A DNA stretch of 64,000 nt, taken from contig NZ_CAJTXD010000001.1 in the NCBI RefSeq assembly GCF_910580175.1, forward strand, positions 1 through 64,000, given 5' to 3'. The position numbers were made by a program, and so were the translations under genes. Positions 9,093 to 14,781 of this stretch are shown here, in pieces; within the stretch, counting starts at the first letter, position 1, and every line of letters begins with the position of its first letter. Below the pieces are notes generated by a model, which was not told where the DNA came from, did not search any database, and saw only the letters and a list, made by a program, of their open reading frames with translations. This DNA is from an uncultured Alistipes sp. (GTDB taxonomy: Bacteria; Bacteroidota; Bacteroidia; Bacteroidales; Rikenellaceae).

Positions 9093-9599
9093 TCAATATT
9101 CGTCGTCGTAGGCGTCGTCGCCTTCGAAGTCGCTGAAGTCGCCCATCGCGTCGTCGAAAATCGACCCGTCGTCCGAATCTCCGCTTTTCGAGGGATCGTA
9201 CTGATCGGGTGCCTCGGCCCGGGCATAGATTTCGCGAGGATACGAAGCCTCCTTGTCGGTCTCGTAGGTGCCCGTCAACTCCAAAAAATAGGCCCGGTCG
9301 CCGAACAGATCGAACAGATAGATCAGCCGGTCGCGGTTGTTGTGGATGATCTGCCCCAGTGTCACGCGCTCCATGGCTTCGGGAGCGTCGTCGCCCTCCT
9401 CGCCCATCTCCATGCTGGTAAATTCGCGCAACTTTTCCCACCGGTCGTCGGCTGTGAAAAACGACGCCATGCACTCTTCGTATTCGAGCGAGGAGAGGAT
9501 GAAGCGATGGAAATCGAGCAGCGTCGTGTCGTATTGCACTTCGTAATCGCGTACGAAGTTGTCGTTTTCGTCGCTGAGCATGCGGAATCTGAAAATCAT
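9093..9599 (-). CDS. Plasmid pRiA4b ORF-3-like (IS1096 passenger TnpR-type) protein
   Basis: 168-aa cytoplasmic protein of unknown function. It begins IFRFRMLSDENDNFVRDYEV, which is the typical opening of this family, and continues with FILSSLEYEECMASFF and the LGQIIHNNRDRLIYLFDLFGD segment. The last ~35 residues are very acidic (DDGSIFDD... DDAYDDEY). The family name comes from mobile-element passengers, but this stand-alone form is widespread in Bacteroidota chromosomes and shows no transposase nearby. Start at 9599; 9605 is also possible. Confidence 0.8.
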   Translation of the reverse strand: MIFRFRMLSDENDNFVRDYEVQYDTTLLDFHRFILSSLEYEECMASFFTADDRWEKLREFTSMEMGEEGDDAPEAMERVTLGQIIHNNRDRLIYLFDLFGDRAYFLELTGTYETDKEASYPREIYARAEAPDQYDPSKSGDSDDGSIFDDAMGDFSDFEGDDAYDDEY

Positions 9600-9626
9600 T
9601 GACATATAGGGAAGATATTTATGATG

Positions 9627-9634
9627 CAAATATA
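9627..9634 (-). promoter_or_regulatory. -7 box of the pRiA4b ORF-3-like gene
   Basis: TATATTTG on the minus strand, about 28-35 bp before the start codon. It excludes an upstream in-frame TTG at 9629 as the start. Confidence 0.55.
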
Positions 9635-9684
9635 AAACTTTTCGTCGTAAAAATTGTTGTATATAAGGAGTTTTGCGGTATTGG

Positions 9685-10674
9685 TCATTCTACCTCCCGG
9701 GTCAGCCACGCCATCACGTCGCGGTCGTCGGGCCAGTCGGTCAGCGCGGGCGATTGTGCGCATCCGAATCCGGCGCGCCGGCTGTGGGCGACCGCTTCTG
9801 TGACAACGCATTGTATTTCATCGTCGTGGGCCGCCAGCCAGGCTTCCGTCTCGGACAGATCCCGATAATAGGTGTATGCGATGCGGCTCAACGAGGTCGG
9901 GAACCCGTCCTGCTCGACGGCTACGGCGCATCCCAGGTCGACGAACGGCTGTCCGGTCATGGTCAGCAGGGCGCGTGTGCGCAGGTAGTCGTTGCGGAAT
10001 TTGGGATTCATCGGAGGCATCGGCAGCCGGAGCCGGTATCCTTCGGGCAAAAAGAGCCGCGAGACGTTGCGGCATCCCAATCCGGAGTAGGCCCACAGAT
10101 CGTCGGCCAGTCCGGCGAGCTGTTCGGGCGTCTCGCGGCCCGAGAGGACGGCGACCGATTGGCGATGGCCGCGCAGCAAGGCGGGAATGCCGGCGTATCG
10201 GGCCTGGAAATGGCGGCGGGCATTGTTGCTGCCGGTGGCGATTACGGCATCGACCGCCGAGGGGCCGTCGTGGAATTCGATGGCGACATGCGGATCGATC
10301 GCACGCAACGTCTCCACGATATATTGCATCAGTACGGTGTCTTTGCCCGAGGGCTTGATGACGCAGCGATGCCCTGCCGCTACCACGCATAGCAAGTCGA
10401 AAAAACCGACCAGCGGAATGTTGCCGGCCATGATGACCAATATGCGGCGCGGCGCGGCGACCGGCACAGAATAGGCGCTCAGCCATGCTTCGAGTACTTC
10501 GCGACGGAGCATCCGTTCGGTAATGGCTTCAACAGCCCGGCAGATTTCGCGGGGCGAAAACCAGTTGTTGGCCCGACATGCTTCTGCGATGATCTGCTGG
10601 GTTTCGGTGTTGAGACCGAAATCGCGGAGCCGCTCGCCCAAAGCGCTGAAAAGTTCGATGGCATGTTCTTTCAT
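9685..10674 (-). CDS. Acyl-CoA reductase (LuxC-like)
   Basis: 329-aa member of the LuxC branch of the aldehyde-dehydrogenase fold, common in Bacteroidota. Cofactor-binding region includes RRILVIMAGNIPLVGFFD. The candidate catalytic cysteine lies in AYSGLGCRNVSRLFLP (about residue 200). Predicted to reduce an acyl-CoA to aldehyde with NAD(P)H; the physiological substrate is unknown. Divergent from a nitroreductase gene. The -7 box ends only 5 bp before the ATG, suggesting a leaderless mRNA. Confidence 0.88.
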   Translation of the reverse strand: MKEHAIELFSALGERLRDFGLNTETQQIIAEACRANNWFSPREICRAVEAITERMLRREVLEAWLSAYSVPVAAPRRILVIMAGNIPLVGFFDLLCVVAAGHRCVIKPSGKDTVLMQYIVETLRAIDPHVAIEFHDGPSAVDAVIATGSNNARRHFQARYAGIPALLRGHRQSVAVLSGRETPEQLAGLADDLWAYSGLGCRNVSRLFLPEGYRLRLPMPPMNPKFRNDYLRTRALLTMTGQPFVDLGCAVAVEQDGFPTSLSRIAYTYYRDLSETEAWLAAHDDEIQCVVTEAVAHSRRAGFGCAQSPALTDWPDDRDVMAWLTREVE

Positions 10675-10679
10675 GACGG

Positions 10680-10687
10680 CAAAGATA
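10680..10687 (-). promoter_or_regulatory. -7 box at the acyl-CoA reductase start
   Basis: TATCTTTG on the minus strand, then CCGTC, then the ATG at 10674. Expected transcription start coincides with the start codon. Confidence 0.55.
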
Positions 10688-10763
10688 ATATTTCAGAACA
10701 AAAATATGGACTGCGGGACACGTTTCTCTGGAAAGAAATGTTGCTGGCGAGTGAGTGTTGCGC

Positions 10764-10771
10764 TATTTTTG
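10764..10771 (+). promoter_or_regulatory. -7 box of the nitroreductase gene
   Basis: TATTTTTG about 27 bp before the ATG at 10798. It lies inside a longer in-frame extension, so the 10798 start is preferred. Confidence 0.55.
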
Positions 10772-10797
10772 CTGTTGTCCGGAAAAACGATCCGACC

Positions 10798-11400
10798 ATG
10801 GAAAGAAGTTGCAGAGATGCTTTGTTGCGCCGTCGCAGCTATTATGCGTTGTCGGCCGATTCGCCGATTACCGATGCGCAGATCGAAGAAATCGTGCGTT
10901 TTGCAGTCAAGCATGTGCCCTCGGCGTTCAACTCGCAGTCGACGCGCCTGGTACTGCTGCTGCACGAACACCATGCGGCGTTGTGGAAGATCGTGAAACG
11001 CACCCTGCACAGCATGGTTGCCGAAGAGGCGTTCGCCCGCACGGCCCAAAAAGTCGATCGTGGATTTGCGGCGGGCTACGGCACGGTGCTTTTCTACGAA
11101 GATACGGCTGTCGTACGGTCGCTGCAACAGCGTTTTCCGCTCTATGCGGGAAATTTTCATGACTGGTCGGAACATACTTCGGCCATGCACCAGCTGGCGG
11201 TCTGGACTCTGTTGGAAGATGCCGGTTTCGGGGCGTCGTTGCAACATTACAACCCGCTTATCGACAAGGAAGTGCGCACGAAATGGCACCTGCCCGAAGA
11301 ATGGCGGCTGATTGCTCAGATGCCTTTCGGATTGCCTGCGGGCGAACCTCCGGTAAAGAACTTCGAACCGGTCGAAGCCCGCATGCGGGTATTCCGATAA
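10798..11400 (+). CDS. Nitroreductase-family oxidoreductase (Frm2/HBN1-like)
   Basis: 200-aa FMN-dependent oxidoreductase. Begins with the family-typical RRRSYYALSADSPITD and carries VKHVPSAFNSQSTRLVLLLHEHH, an FMN-binding region, plus GYGTVLFYED and the C-terminal GEPPVKNFEPVEARMRVFR. Length and motifs match the fungal Frm2/Hbn1-like, short nitroreductases rather than NfsA/NfsB. Substrate unknown; usually a cytoplasmic NAD(P)H-linked redox enzyme. Confidence 0.88.
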   Translation: MERSCRDALLRRRSYYALSADSPITDAQIEEIVRFAVKHVPSAFNSQSTRLVLLLHEHHAALWKIVKRTLHSMVAEEAFARTAQKVDRGFAAGYGTVLFYEDTAVVRSLQQRFPLYAGNFHDWSEHTSAMHQLAVWTLLEDAGFGASLQHYNPLIDKEVRTKWHLPEEWRLIAQMPFGLPAGEPPVKNFEPVEARMRVFR

Positions 11401-11589
11401 TATTCATCGTTTGTTCTTTCGAAGCCTCTCGGTATTCGTTATATTCGTTTTTTTTGTTTTTGCCGGCGGATTAGTCTTTGTGCCGTCGGGTGCAACATGG
11501 GTGGTTGCAAGAGTTTGAAAGCATAAAGAGCCTTGCGTGATGATTTATTTCGATTGCTTATAGCGGATTTTTCGGTGTAGCTGCTGCGT

Positions 11590-11658
11590 TTAGGGGATTT
11601 TGACCGAGAGAACCGCGATAGTTTCGTAGATTTGGTTCTGGATGACAATTTCATCCAT
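11590..11658 (-). pseudogene. Possible ORF6N-domain gene relic (N-terminal 22 codons)
   Basis: Reads MDEIVIQNQIYE then diverges and stops at 11590. The first twelve residues look like the conserved opening of ORF6N (KilA-N-like, phage-antirepressor-type) proteins of Bacteroidota, which normally continue about 180 aa. The match is from memory and short, so this is tentative. If right, it is the remains of a phage or mobile-element gene. Confidence 0.3.
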
Positions 11659-11697
11659 AAGATTAGGTTCGATACAAATACACGTGAAAGAAATAAC

Positions 11698-11736
11698 AAA
11701 GAGAAGCCGAAAAGAATCTCTTTTCGGCTTCTCTTT
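11698..11736. terminator. Perfect 18-bp hairpin terminator
   Basis: Arms 11698-11715 and 11719-11736, loop ATC; A- and T-rich ends on both sides make it bidirectional. It sits 48 bp past the stop of the XRE gene (minus) and would also stop readthrough from the nitroreductase. Confidence 0.8.
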
Positions 11737-11783
11737 GTTTCTCAATGTGGCAATTCTTCAAAAATCAATATTTGCTTTATATT

Positions 11784-12011
11784 CTATTTTTCATAATCGA
11801 TGTCATGAAAAAAGTCCTCTAAAGAAATATTGTAGAAATTACATAAAACGGTCAACAAAACTACCGTAATATTTGTCGTTCCCACTTCATACAAACCTAC
11901 GTTAACTCCGGTTTGATCGGTAACCACTTCTTGAGTATAGCCCCGTTCAATCCGCAGCTGCTTTAACCGACGTGCAATAGAGCGTAATAACGTATCGTTT
12001 GTGTGCTTCAC
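11784..12011 (-). CDS. Small XRE-family HTH regulator
   Basis: 75-aa DNA-binding protein: RRLKQLRIERGYTQEVVTDQ followed by TGVNVGLYEVGTTNITVVLLTVLC forms a Cro/C1-type helix-turn-helix, with a short tail ending LEDFFHDIDYEK. Start codon is GTG (12011-12009); no ATG fits. A 14-bp palindrome lies 7 bp upstream and may be its own operator. Divergent from the structured RNA and SLOG-like gene, so it is the natural candidate for their regulator (inference). AT-rich codon use differs from the neighbouring core genes. Confidence 0.82.
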   Translation of the reverse strand: MKHTNDTLLRSIARRLKQLRIERGYTQEVVTDQTGVNVGLYEVGTTNITVVLLTVLCNFYNISLEDFFHDIDYEK

Positions 12012-12017
12012 TTTGAA

Positions 12018-12031
12018 TTTTTTGCAAAAAA
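12018..12031. promoter_or_regulatory. Palindrome upstream of the XRE gene (candidate operator)
   Basis: TTTTTTGCAAAAAA, perfectly self-complementary, 7-20 bp before the GTG start. Such placement suits autoregulation. A/T-tract palindromes can also arise by chance in AT-rich DNA. Confidence 0.4.
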
Positions 12032-12089
12032 CACTCCGATTTCCGCTTTTTTGCTCCTATGATTTCGTAGGAATAAAGAAATATAACAC

Positions 12090-12138
12090 TATATTTGTTG
12101 GCGAATTACCAATGTTCATATTAATTATGCTAACTTTG
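12090..12138 (+). promoter_or_regulatory. Two candidate -7 boxes driving the structured RNA
   Basis: TATATTTG at 12090-12097 and TAACTTTG at 12131-12138, both plus strand. No convincing -33 TTTG at the expected distance for either. The second would start RNA near 12144, directly before the first hairpin (12151-12164). Confidence 0.5.
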
Positions 12139-12143
12139 CGATT

Positions 12144-12645
12144 AAATAGTTCGGCATAGGCCGACGGACATAATTAAAGAGCAGCAACTCTTTATACCGC
12201 AACAGAAAAATTAGGAACTTTTCAAAGGTTAAGGTATAAATGTTGCCAGCCCTTGGTATGTTCCGTCCAGAAATGGACGGGACTTGCAAGGGCGCGGTGC
12301 ATTTCTTAACCTTGGGTCTTCCTAATACCTTCTGTTCGGAATGTTATCGCGTCCCTTGCTTTTTATTTCAACTCGGGCGCAATTACCAACGCTCATTCCG
12401 GCGAGTTATGACGTCCGGCGCCCTCCGAACACCCCAAGACATAAGGTTTGTATCCTCGGCTTCCCGAGCCGCGGATGGACGCGGTATGCGGATTTGTTCG
12501 GAAGCCGGATGGCGTCAACCCCAACGACAGATGCTACGGCCCGATACCCCGAATTTTTTGTGCAATTATTTATTGTATTTCAGCAGCTGCCAGACGCTCG
12601 GAAGCGATATGCCGGAGACTTTCGCTTTCAAAACATTCGATCCCC
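12144..12645 (+). ncRNA. Candidate structured RNA / long structured leader upstream of the SLOG-like gene
   Basis: About 500 nt without a credible gene but dense in pairing. In order: TCGGC-ATAG-GCCGA (12151-12164); AAAGAG/CTCTTT (12176-12193); a 136-nt rod (12201-12336) of about 49 pairs: AACAGAA/TTCTGTT, ATTAGGAA/TTCCTAAT, AAGGTTAAG/CTTAACCTT, AAATG/CATTT, TGCC/GGTG (wobbles), GCCCTTG/CAAGGGC and GTTCCGTCC/GGACGGGAC capped by AGAAAT; AACTCG/CGAGTT (12370-12407); CTCGG-CTTC-CCGAG (12455-12468); CCGCG/CGCGG (12469-12484); AAGCGA/TCGCTT (12602-12627) just before the ATG at 12646. It could be an independent ncRNA, a cis-regulatory leader, or both. No known class recognised. Confidence 0.55.
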
Positions 12646-13557
12646 ATGACTGAGGTGCCCTATACCATCGGTTTTCTGGGCGGGTTCAGGGATTATCGCC
12701 ACAACTCGGATTTCATTGATAACGCACTCGATTATTATTGTGGGCGGCATGCGCGTTTGCGTGTCTTAGTGTCGCCGACAACCGAGGGCGAAACACGCCT
12801 TGCAACACGCATTCTTGCAGCCCGGAGAAGTCGCCCGGAGATAGAGGTCGTTTCGGTCATTGCAACCGCACACCTGCGAAGCTATGAAAGAAGCGGCACG
12901 AGTTCGACGGTTACGCATCGCAATCGGATAATTGCAGCATCCGACCACTATGTTGTACTCAATGAAACATCTTGCGGCGGCTATACGGAACAACTCTACA
13001 ATCTGTTCGTCGAGCAATGCGATTTGATTCTCTATAATTGCGTGCAGGATGCGAAAAAGGATCGACTGCTGTCGCATGTTCGACAATTTAGCGTTCCGGT
13101 TCCGATAGCGTTTCTTCCGAAGTTTACAGCGGCCGCAACGGACATCGAAAAAGTACTCGATGCAAGTTTGAACTTCATTCGGTCCAATGACTTTCGCGTG
13201 CCGGCCGAGAAACTGCCGCAGGTGTTTCTGTGCAGCTGGACGTCGCAGCCCGGGCAGGAGCGTTATGCCCATATTTCCAGCCTGGATGACGTGGCTGCCG
13301 TATTTCGACTGGACGACAAAAACATACAACTTAAAGTATTCGCCTATGCGCTGGCTGTTCATGCGAACTTCTGGGCCGACCCGGAATGCTGCGATGCCGA
13401 CAGTGTGCATGTGCTCTACCGTCTCTTTTGCCGGCAGCTCGACCGGATTGCCCTTGCCCGCGCATCGGGACAACCGTCCGAACGGTTCGAGTTGTTCGAC
13501 TTCGACCGACAACTGAAAGATATTTACCGCCAATCGCGCGTGGCCGTCCGACCATAA
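12646..13557 (+). CDS. SLOG/YpsA-like Rossmann-fold protein of unknown function
   Basis: 303 aa. The N-terminal ~170 residues match the layout of YpsA/DUF1273-type SLOG domains: YTIGFLGGFRDYRHN (beta1-loop), LRVLVSPTTEGETRLATRIL (position of the usual SGGAxGxD loop), IEVVSVIATAH, HRNRIIAASDHYVVLNETSCG, and YNLFVEQCDLILYNC followed by VPVPIAFLP. The canonical GGxxGxD glycines are lost, so ligand binding may be altered. The ~125-residue C-terminal part is helical and unrecognised. The ATG at 12646 follows a hairpin; an in-frame extension to 12448 is disfavoured because that stretch is folded RNA. No partner effector gene is adjacent. Fold call is by eye only. Confidence 0.6.
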   Translation: MTEVPYTIGFLGGFRDYRHNSDFIDNALDYYCGRHARLRVLVSPTTEGETRLATRILAARRSRPEIEVVSVIATAHLRSYERSGTSSTVTHRNRIIAASDHYVVLNETSCGGYTEQLYNLFVEQCDLILYNCVQDAKKDRLLSHVRQFSVPVPIAFLPKFTAAATDIEKVLDASLNFIRSNDFRVPAEKLPQVFLCSWTSQPGQERYAHISSLDDVAAVFRLDDKNIQLKVFAYALAVHANFWADPECCDADSVHVLYRLFCRQLDRIALARASGQPSERFELFDFDRQLKDIYRQSRVAVRP

Positions 13558-13674
13558 AATCTCTTGAAATCTATTTATCCATCTCGTTGTCGAAGCCGAT
13601 ACCAATGCAGAGAATGAGGTAAACAGAAAAAGGGAGCGGAGTGCGAGGCTCATAACCTTGTGCCCGTTAAAATA

Positions 13675-13786
13675 CCCCGGTTTCCTGCCACCCGACTTGA
13701 AGACCGGGGATGAGGGAACCTATTCATCGGCGGACTGCGCACTCTTGCAATCAAAACGCAGACCACGATGGAGTTCCCTCATTTTT
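13675..13786 (+). terminator. Compound hairpin / terminator after the SLOG-like gene
   Basis: First stem CCCCGGT (13675-13681) with ACCGGGG (13703-13709). Directly after it, ATGAGGGAAC (13710-13719) pairs GTTCCCTCAT (13773-13782), enclosing CATCG/CGATG (13725-13729, 13766-13770) and CTGCG/CGCAG (13735-13739, 13757-13761), and is followed by TTTTT on the plus strand. It can act as terminator for the preceding transcript, but is larger and more structured than any other terminator here. Confidence 0.6.
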
Positions 13787-13851
13787 ATAAGTCCAAATTA
13801 GTCCAACTCGTCTCCGACGAAATCAGCAAGACCTATGCAGAATAGCGATAT

Positions 13852-13874
13852 GCTTTTTCGATAACCGAAAAAGC
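13852..13874. terminator. Hairpin GCTTTTTCG/CGAAAAAGC
   Basis: 9-bp perfect stem with loop ATAAC. No gene runs directly into it on either strand; possibly a secondary terminator. Confidence 0.35.
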
Positions 13875-14015
13875 GATGATAATAACGTATAATTCGTTAT
13901 CTTTACATCGAGGTCTTTATCAAGTGAAGGCTATTGTAAGACAGAGCGGAAGATCGGTTAACAAATCGTTACGCGGTAAAAGGCCACCTCGCCGCAACTC
14001 GCTGACCTACAAAAG

Positions 14016-14041
14016 AAAAGAGGATCGAATGATCGATCCTC
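14016..14041 (-). terminator. Terminator of tRNA-Gly(GCC)
   Basis: Stem arms 14020-14028 and 14033-14041 (GAGGATCGA/TCGATCCTC), loop of 4. On the minus strand it is followed by TTTTCTTTT, 10 bp past the tRNA 3' end. Confidence 0.8.
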
Positions 14042-14050
14042 CTGTTTTTG

Positions 14051-14123
14051 AGCGGAAAACGAGACTCGAACTCGCGACCCCAACCTTGGCAAGGTTGTGC
14101 TCTACCAACTGAGCTATTTCCGC
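14051..14123 (-). tRNA. tRNA-Gly (anticodon GCC)
   Basis: Minus-strand cloverleaf: acceptor GCGGAAA, D-arm AGCTCAGTTGGTAGAGC, anticodon stem CAACC/GGTTG with loop TTGCCAA, T-arm GCGAG-TTCGAGT-CTCGT, discriminator T. CCA is not encoded. Its 3' end faces the accessory patch at 11.4-14.05 kb, the usual side for tRNA-targeted integration, but no duplicated tRNA end was found at the far side. Confidence 0.95.
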
Positions 14124-14164
14124 AAAACAAACCCTCAAAAGGAAAAACTCCTGCTTTGGGACTG

Positions 14165-14195
14165 CAAATATAAACCTAAAAATCAAAACATCAAA
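14165..14195 (-). promoter_or_regulatory. tRNA-Gly(GCC) promoter
   Basis: Minus strand: TTTG (14195-14192), 19-bp spacer, TATATTTG (14172-14165), about 40 bp before the tRNA. Confidence 0.65.
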
Positions 14196-14438
14196 ATTAT
14201 TTGACGAAAAATAAGCGGATGAAAAATATCTACCCAGCAAAATCCAAGAGCCAAACGCCGGTAAACCAAGACGAGCAATAGAATTGCCGGCCAGATAAAA
14301 AGGATAAAATACTACCCAAACGAGAGAAAAAGACCGGGTTAAAAACAGCCGGGCGGCATAAAATGGAAAAAGGACAAGAGGCCTAAATATTTTTCGCATG
14401 CTCCTTTTAGCTCCCTATTTGGTGGCGTATGTAATGCC

Positions 14439-14468
14439 AAAATCTCCCGAATGATTTCGGGAGATTTT
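14439..14468. terminator. Orphan hairpin AAAATCTCCCGA/TCGGGAGATTTT
   Basis: 12-bp stem (14439-14450, 14457-14468) with A/T ends giving T-runs on both strands. No gene ends next to it; it may insulate rho or close an unrecognised small RNA. Confidence 0.55.
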
Positions 14469-14623
14469 ACACACACAAACATTGACAATAAGCAACAAGG
14501 CATGGCCGAAATTCCATTGTTGCAGTTACAAAGATCGGTAAAAGTCGCGGATCGGACAATCGCTATTTTCAGGTATTTTTTCATTCGGATACTTGTGGAA
14601 TTTCCTTCTTGCAGAGTTTTGTT

Positions 14624-14653
14624 TTTGTAATCCGAAAATATCCATTATCTTTG
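14624..14653 (+). promoter_or_regulatory. rho promoter P1
   Basis: TTTG (14624-14627), 18-bp spacer, TATCTTTG (14646-14653); gives a leader of about 120 nt before rho. Confidence 0.6.
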
Positions 14654-14721
14654 CACAAGTAATTTTAGTGGGGATAGTCGCGTTCCGGGCATCTCGATTC
14701 GGGTTTTGCTTCGGCTTGCAC

Positions 14722-14729
14722 TATCTTTG
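14722..14729 (+). promoter_or_regulatory. rho promoter P2 (-7 box)
   Basis: TATCTTTG, 52 bp before the rho ATG; the nearest TTTG is only 13 bp upstream, so the -33 is imperfect. Confidence 0.5.
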
Positions 14730-14781
14730 CAGACAATCCATTGCCCGATGTCCGTCGGGTTTCAGAAAATCAGAGTTACAT

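Larger units (their letters stand above)
11401..11783. other. Gene-free AT-rich stretch with a terminator and a gene relic
   Basis: No intact gene. It holds a short sequence resembling the start of an ORF6N-domain gene (11590-11658, minus) and a perfect 18-bp hairpin terminator (11698-11736). Base composition becomes AT-rich here compared with the flanking core genes, marking the edge of the accessory patch that runs to the tRNA-Gly at 14051. Confidence 0.6.
13558..14050. other. Gene-free stretch with hairpins between the SLOG-like gene and tRNA-Gly
   Basis: No credible gene. Holds hairpin CCCCGGT/ACCGGGG (13675-13709), a long multi-part hairpin with T-run (13710-13786), a 9-bp hairpin GCTTTTTCG/CGAAAAAGC (13852-13874) and the tRNA-Gly terminator (14016-14041). 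A 10-bp sequence AACAGAAAAA at 13622 repeats the 5' arm of the upstream rod at 12201. Confidence 0.6.
14124..14781. other. Gene-free region between tRNA-Gly and rho
   Basis: A-rich on the plus strand from 14173 to 14400 with no supportable gene. It holds the tRNA-Gly promoter, an orphan terminator-like hairpin (14439-14468) and two rho promoters. Open minus-strand frames here are hydrophobic artefacts of the A-rich plus strand and run through the tRNA. Confidence 0.6.

Noticed and set aside
8689..9474. 261-codon minus-strand frame with Cys-Pro-Ser repeats
   Set aside because: Read through the 12-bp array, overlapping the pRiA4b-like gene at one end and tRNA-Leu at the other; openness follows from the 12-bp period.
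11439..11699. 86-codon minus-strand frame
   Set aside because: Ser/Lys/Arg-rich, no family recognised, overlaps the terminator and a different frame with the possible ORF6N start.
12144..12650. Retron (msr-msd) or diversity-generating element
   Set aside because: The layout of short hairpins plus a long rod is suggestive, but no reverse transcriptase (no YxDD protein) is encoded downstream or nearby.
12240..12653. 137-codon plus-strand frame before the SLOG-like gene, overlapping its start by 8 bp
   Set aside because: The overlap looks operon-like, but the translation is Cys/Arg-rich without a domain and the frame starts inside the rod hairpin; nested stems explain the sequence better. Kept as the main alternative to the RNA reading.
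13768..13845. 25-codon frame MEFPHFYKSKLVQLVSDEIS...
   Set aside because: Its start codon and first codons form the 3' arm of the compound hairpin; no homologue recognised and the frame is very short.
14007..14399. 130-codon hydrophobic minus-strand frame
   Set aside because: Runs through the whole tRNA-Gly gene, its promoter and its terminator; hydrophobicity comes from the A-rich plus strand.
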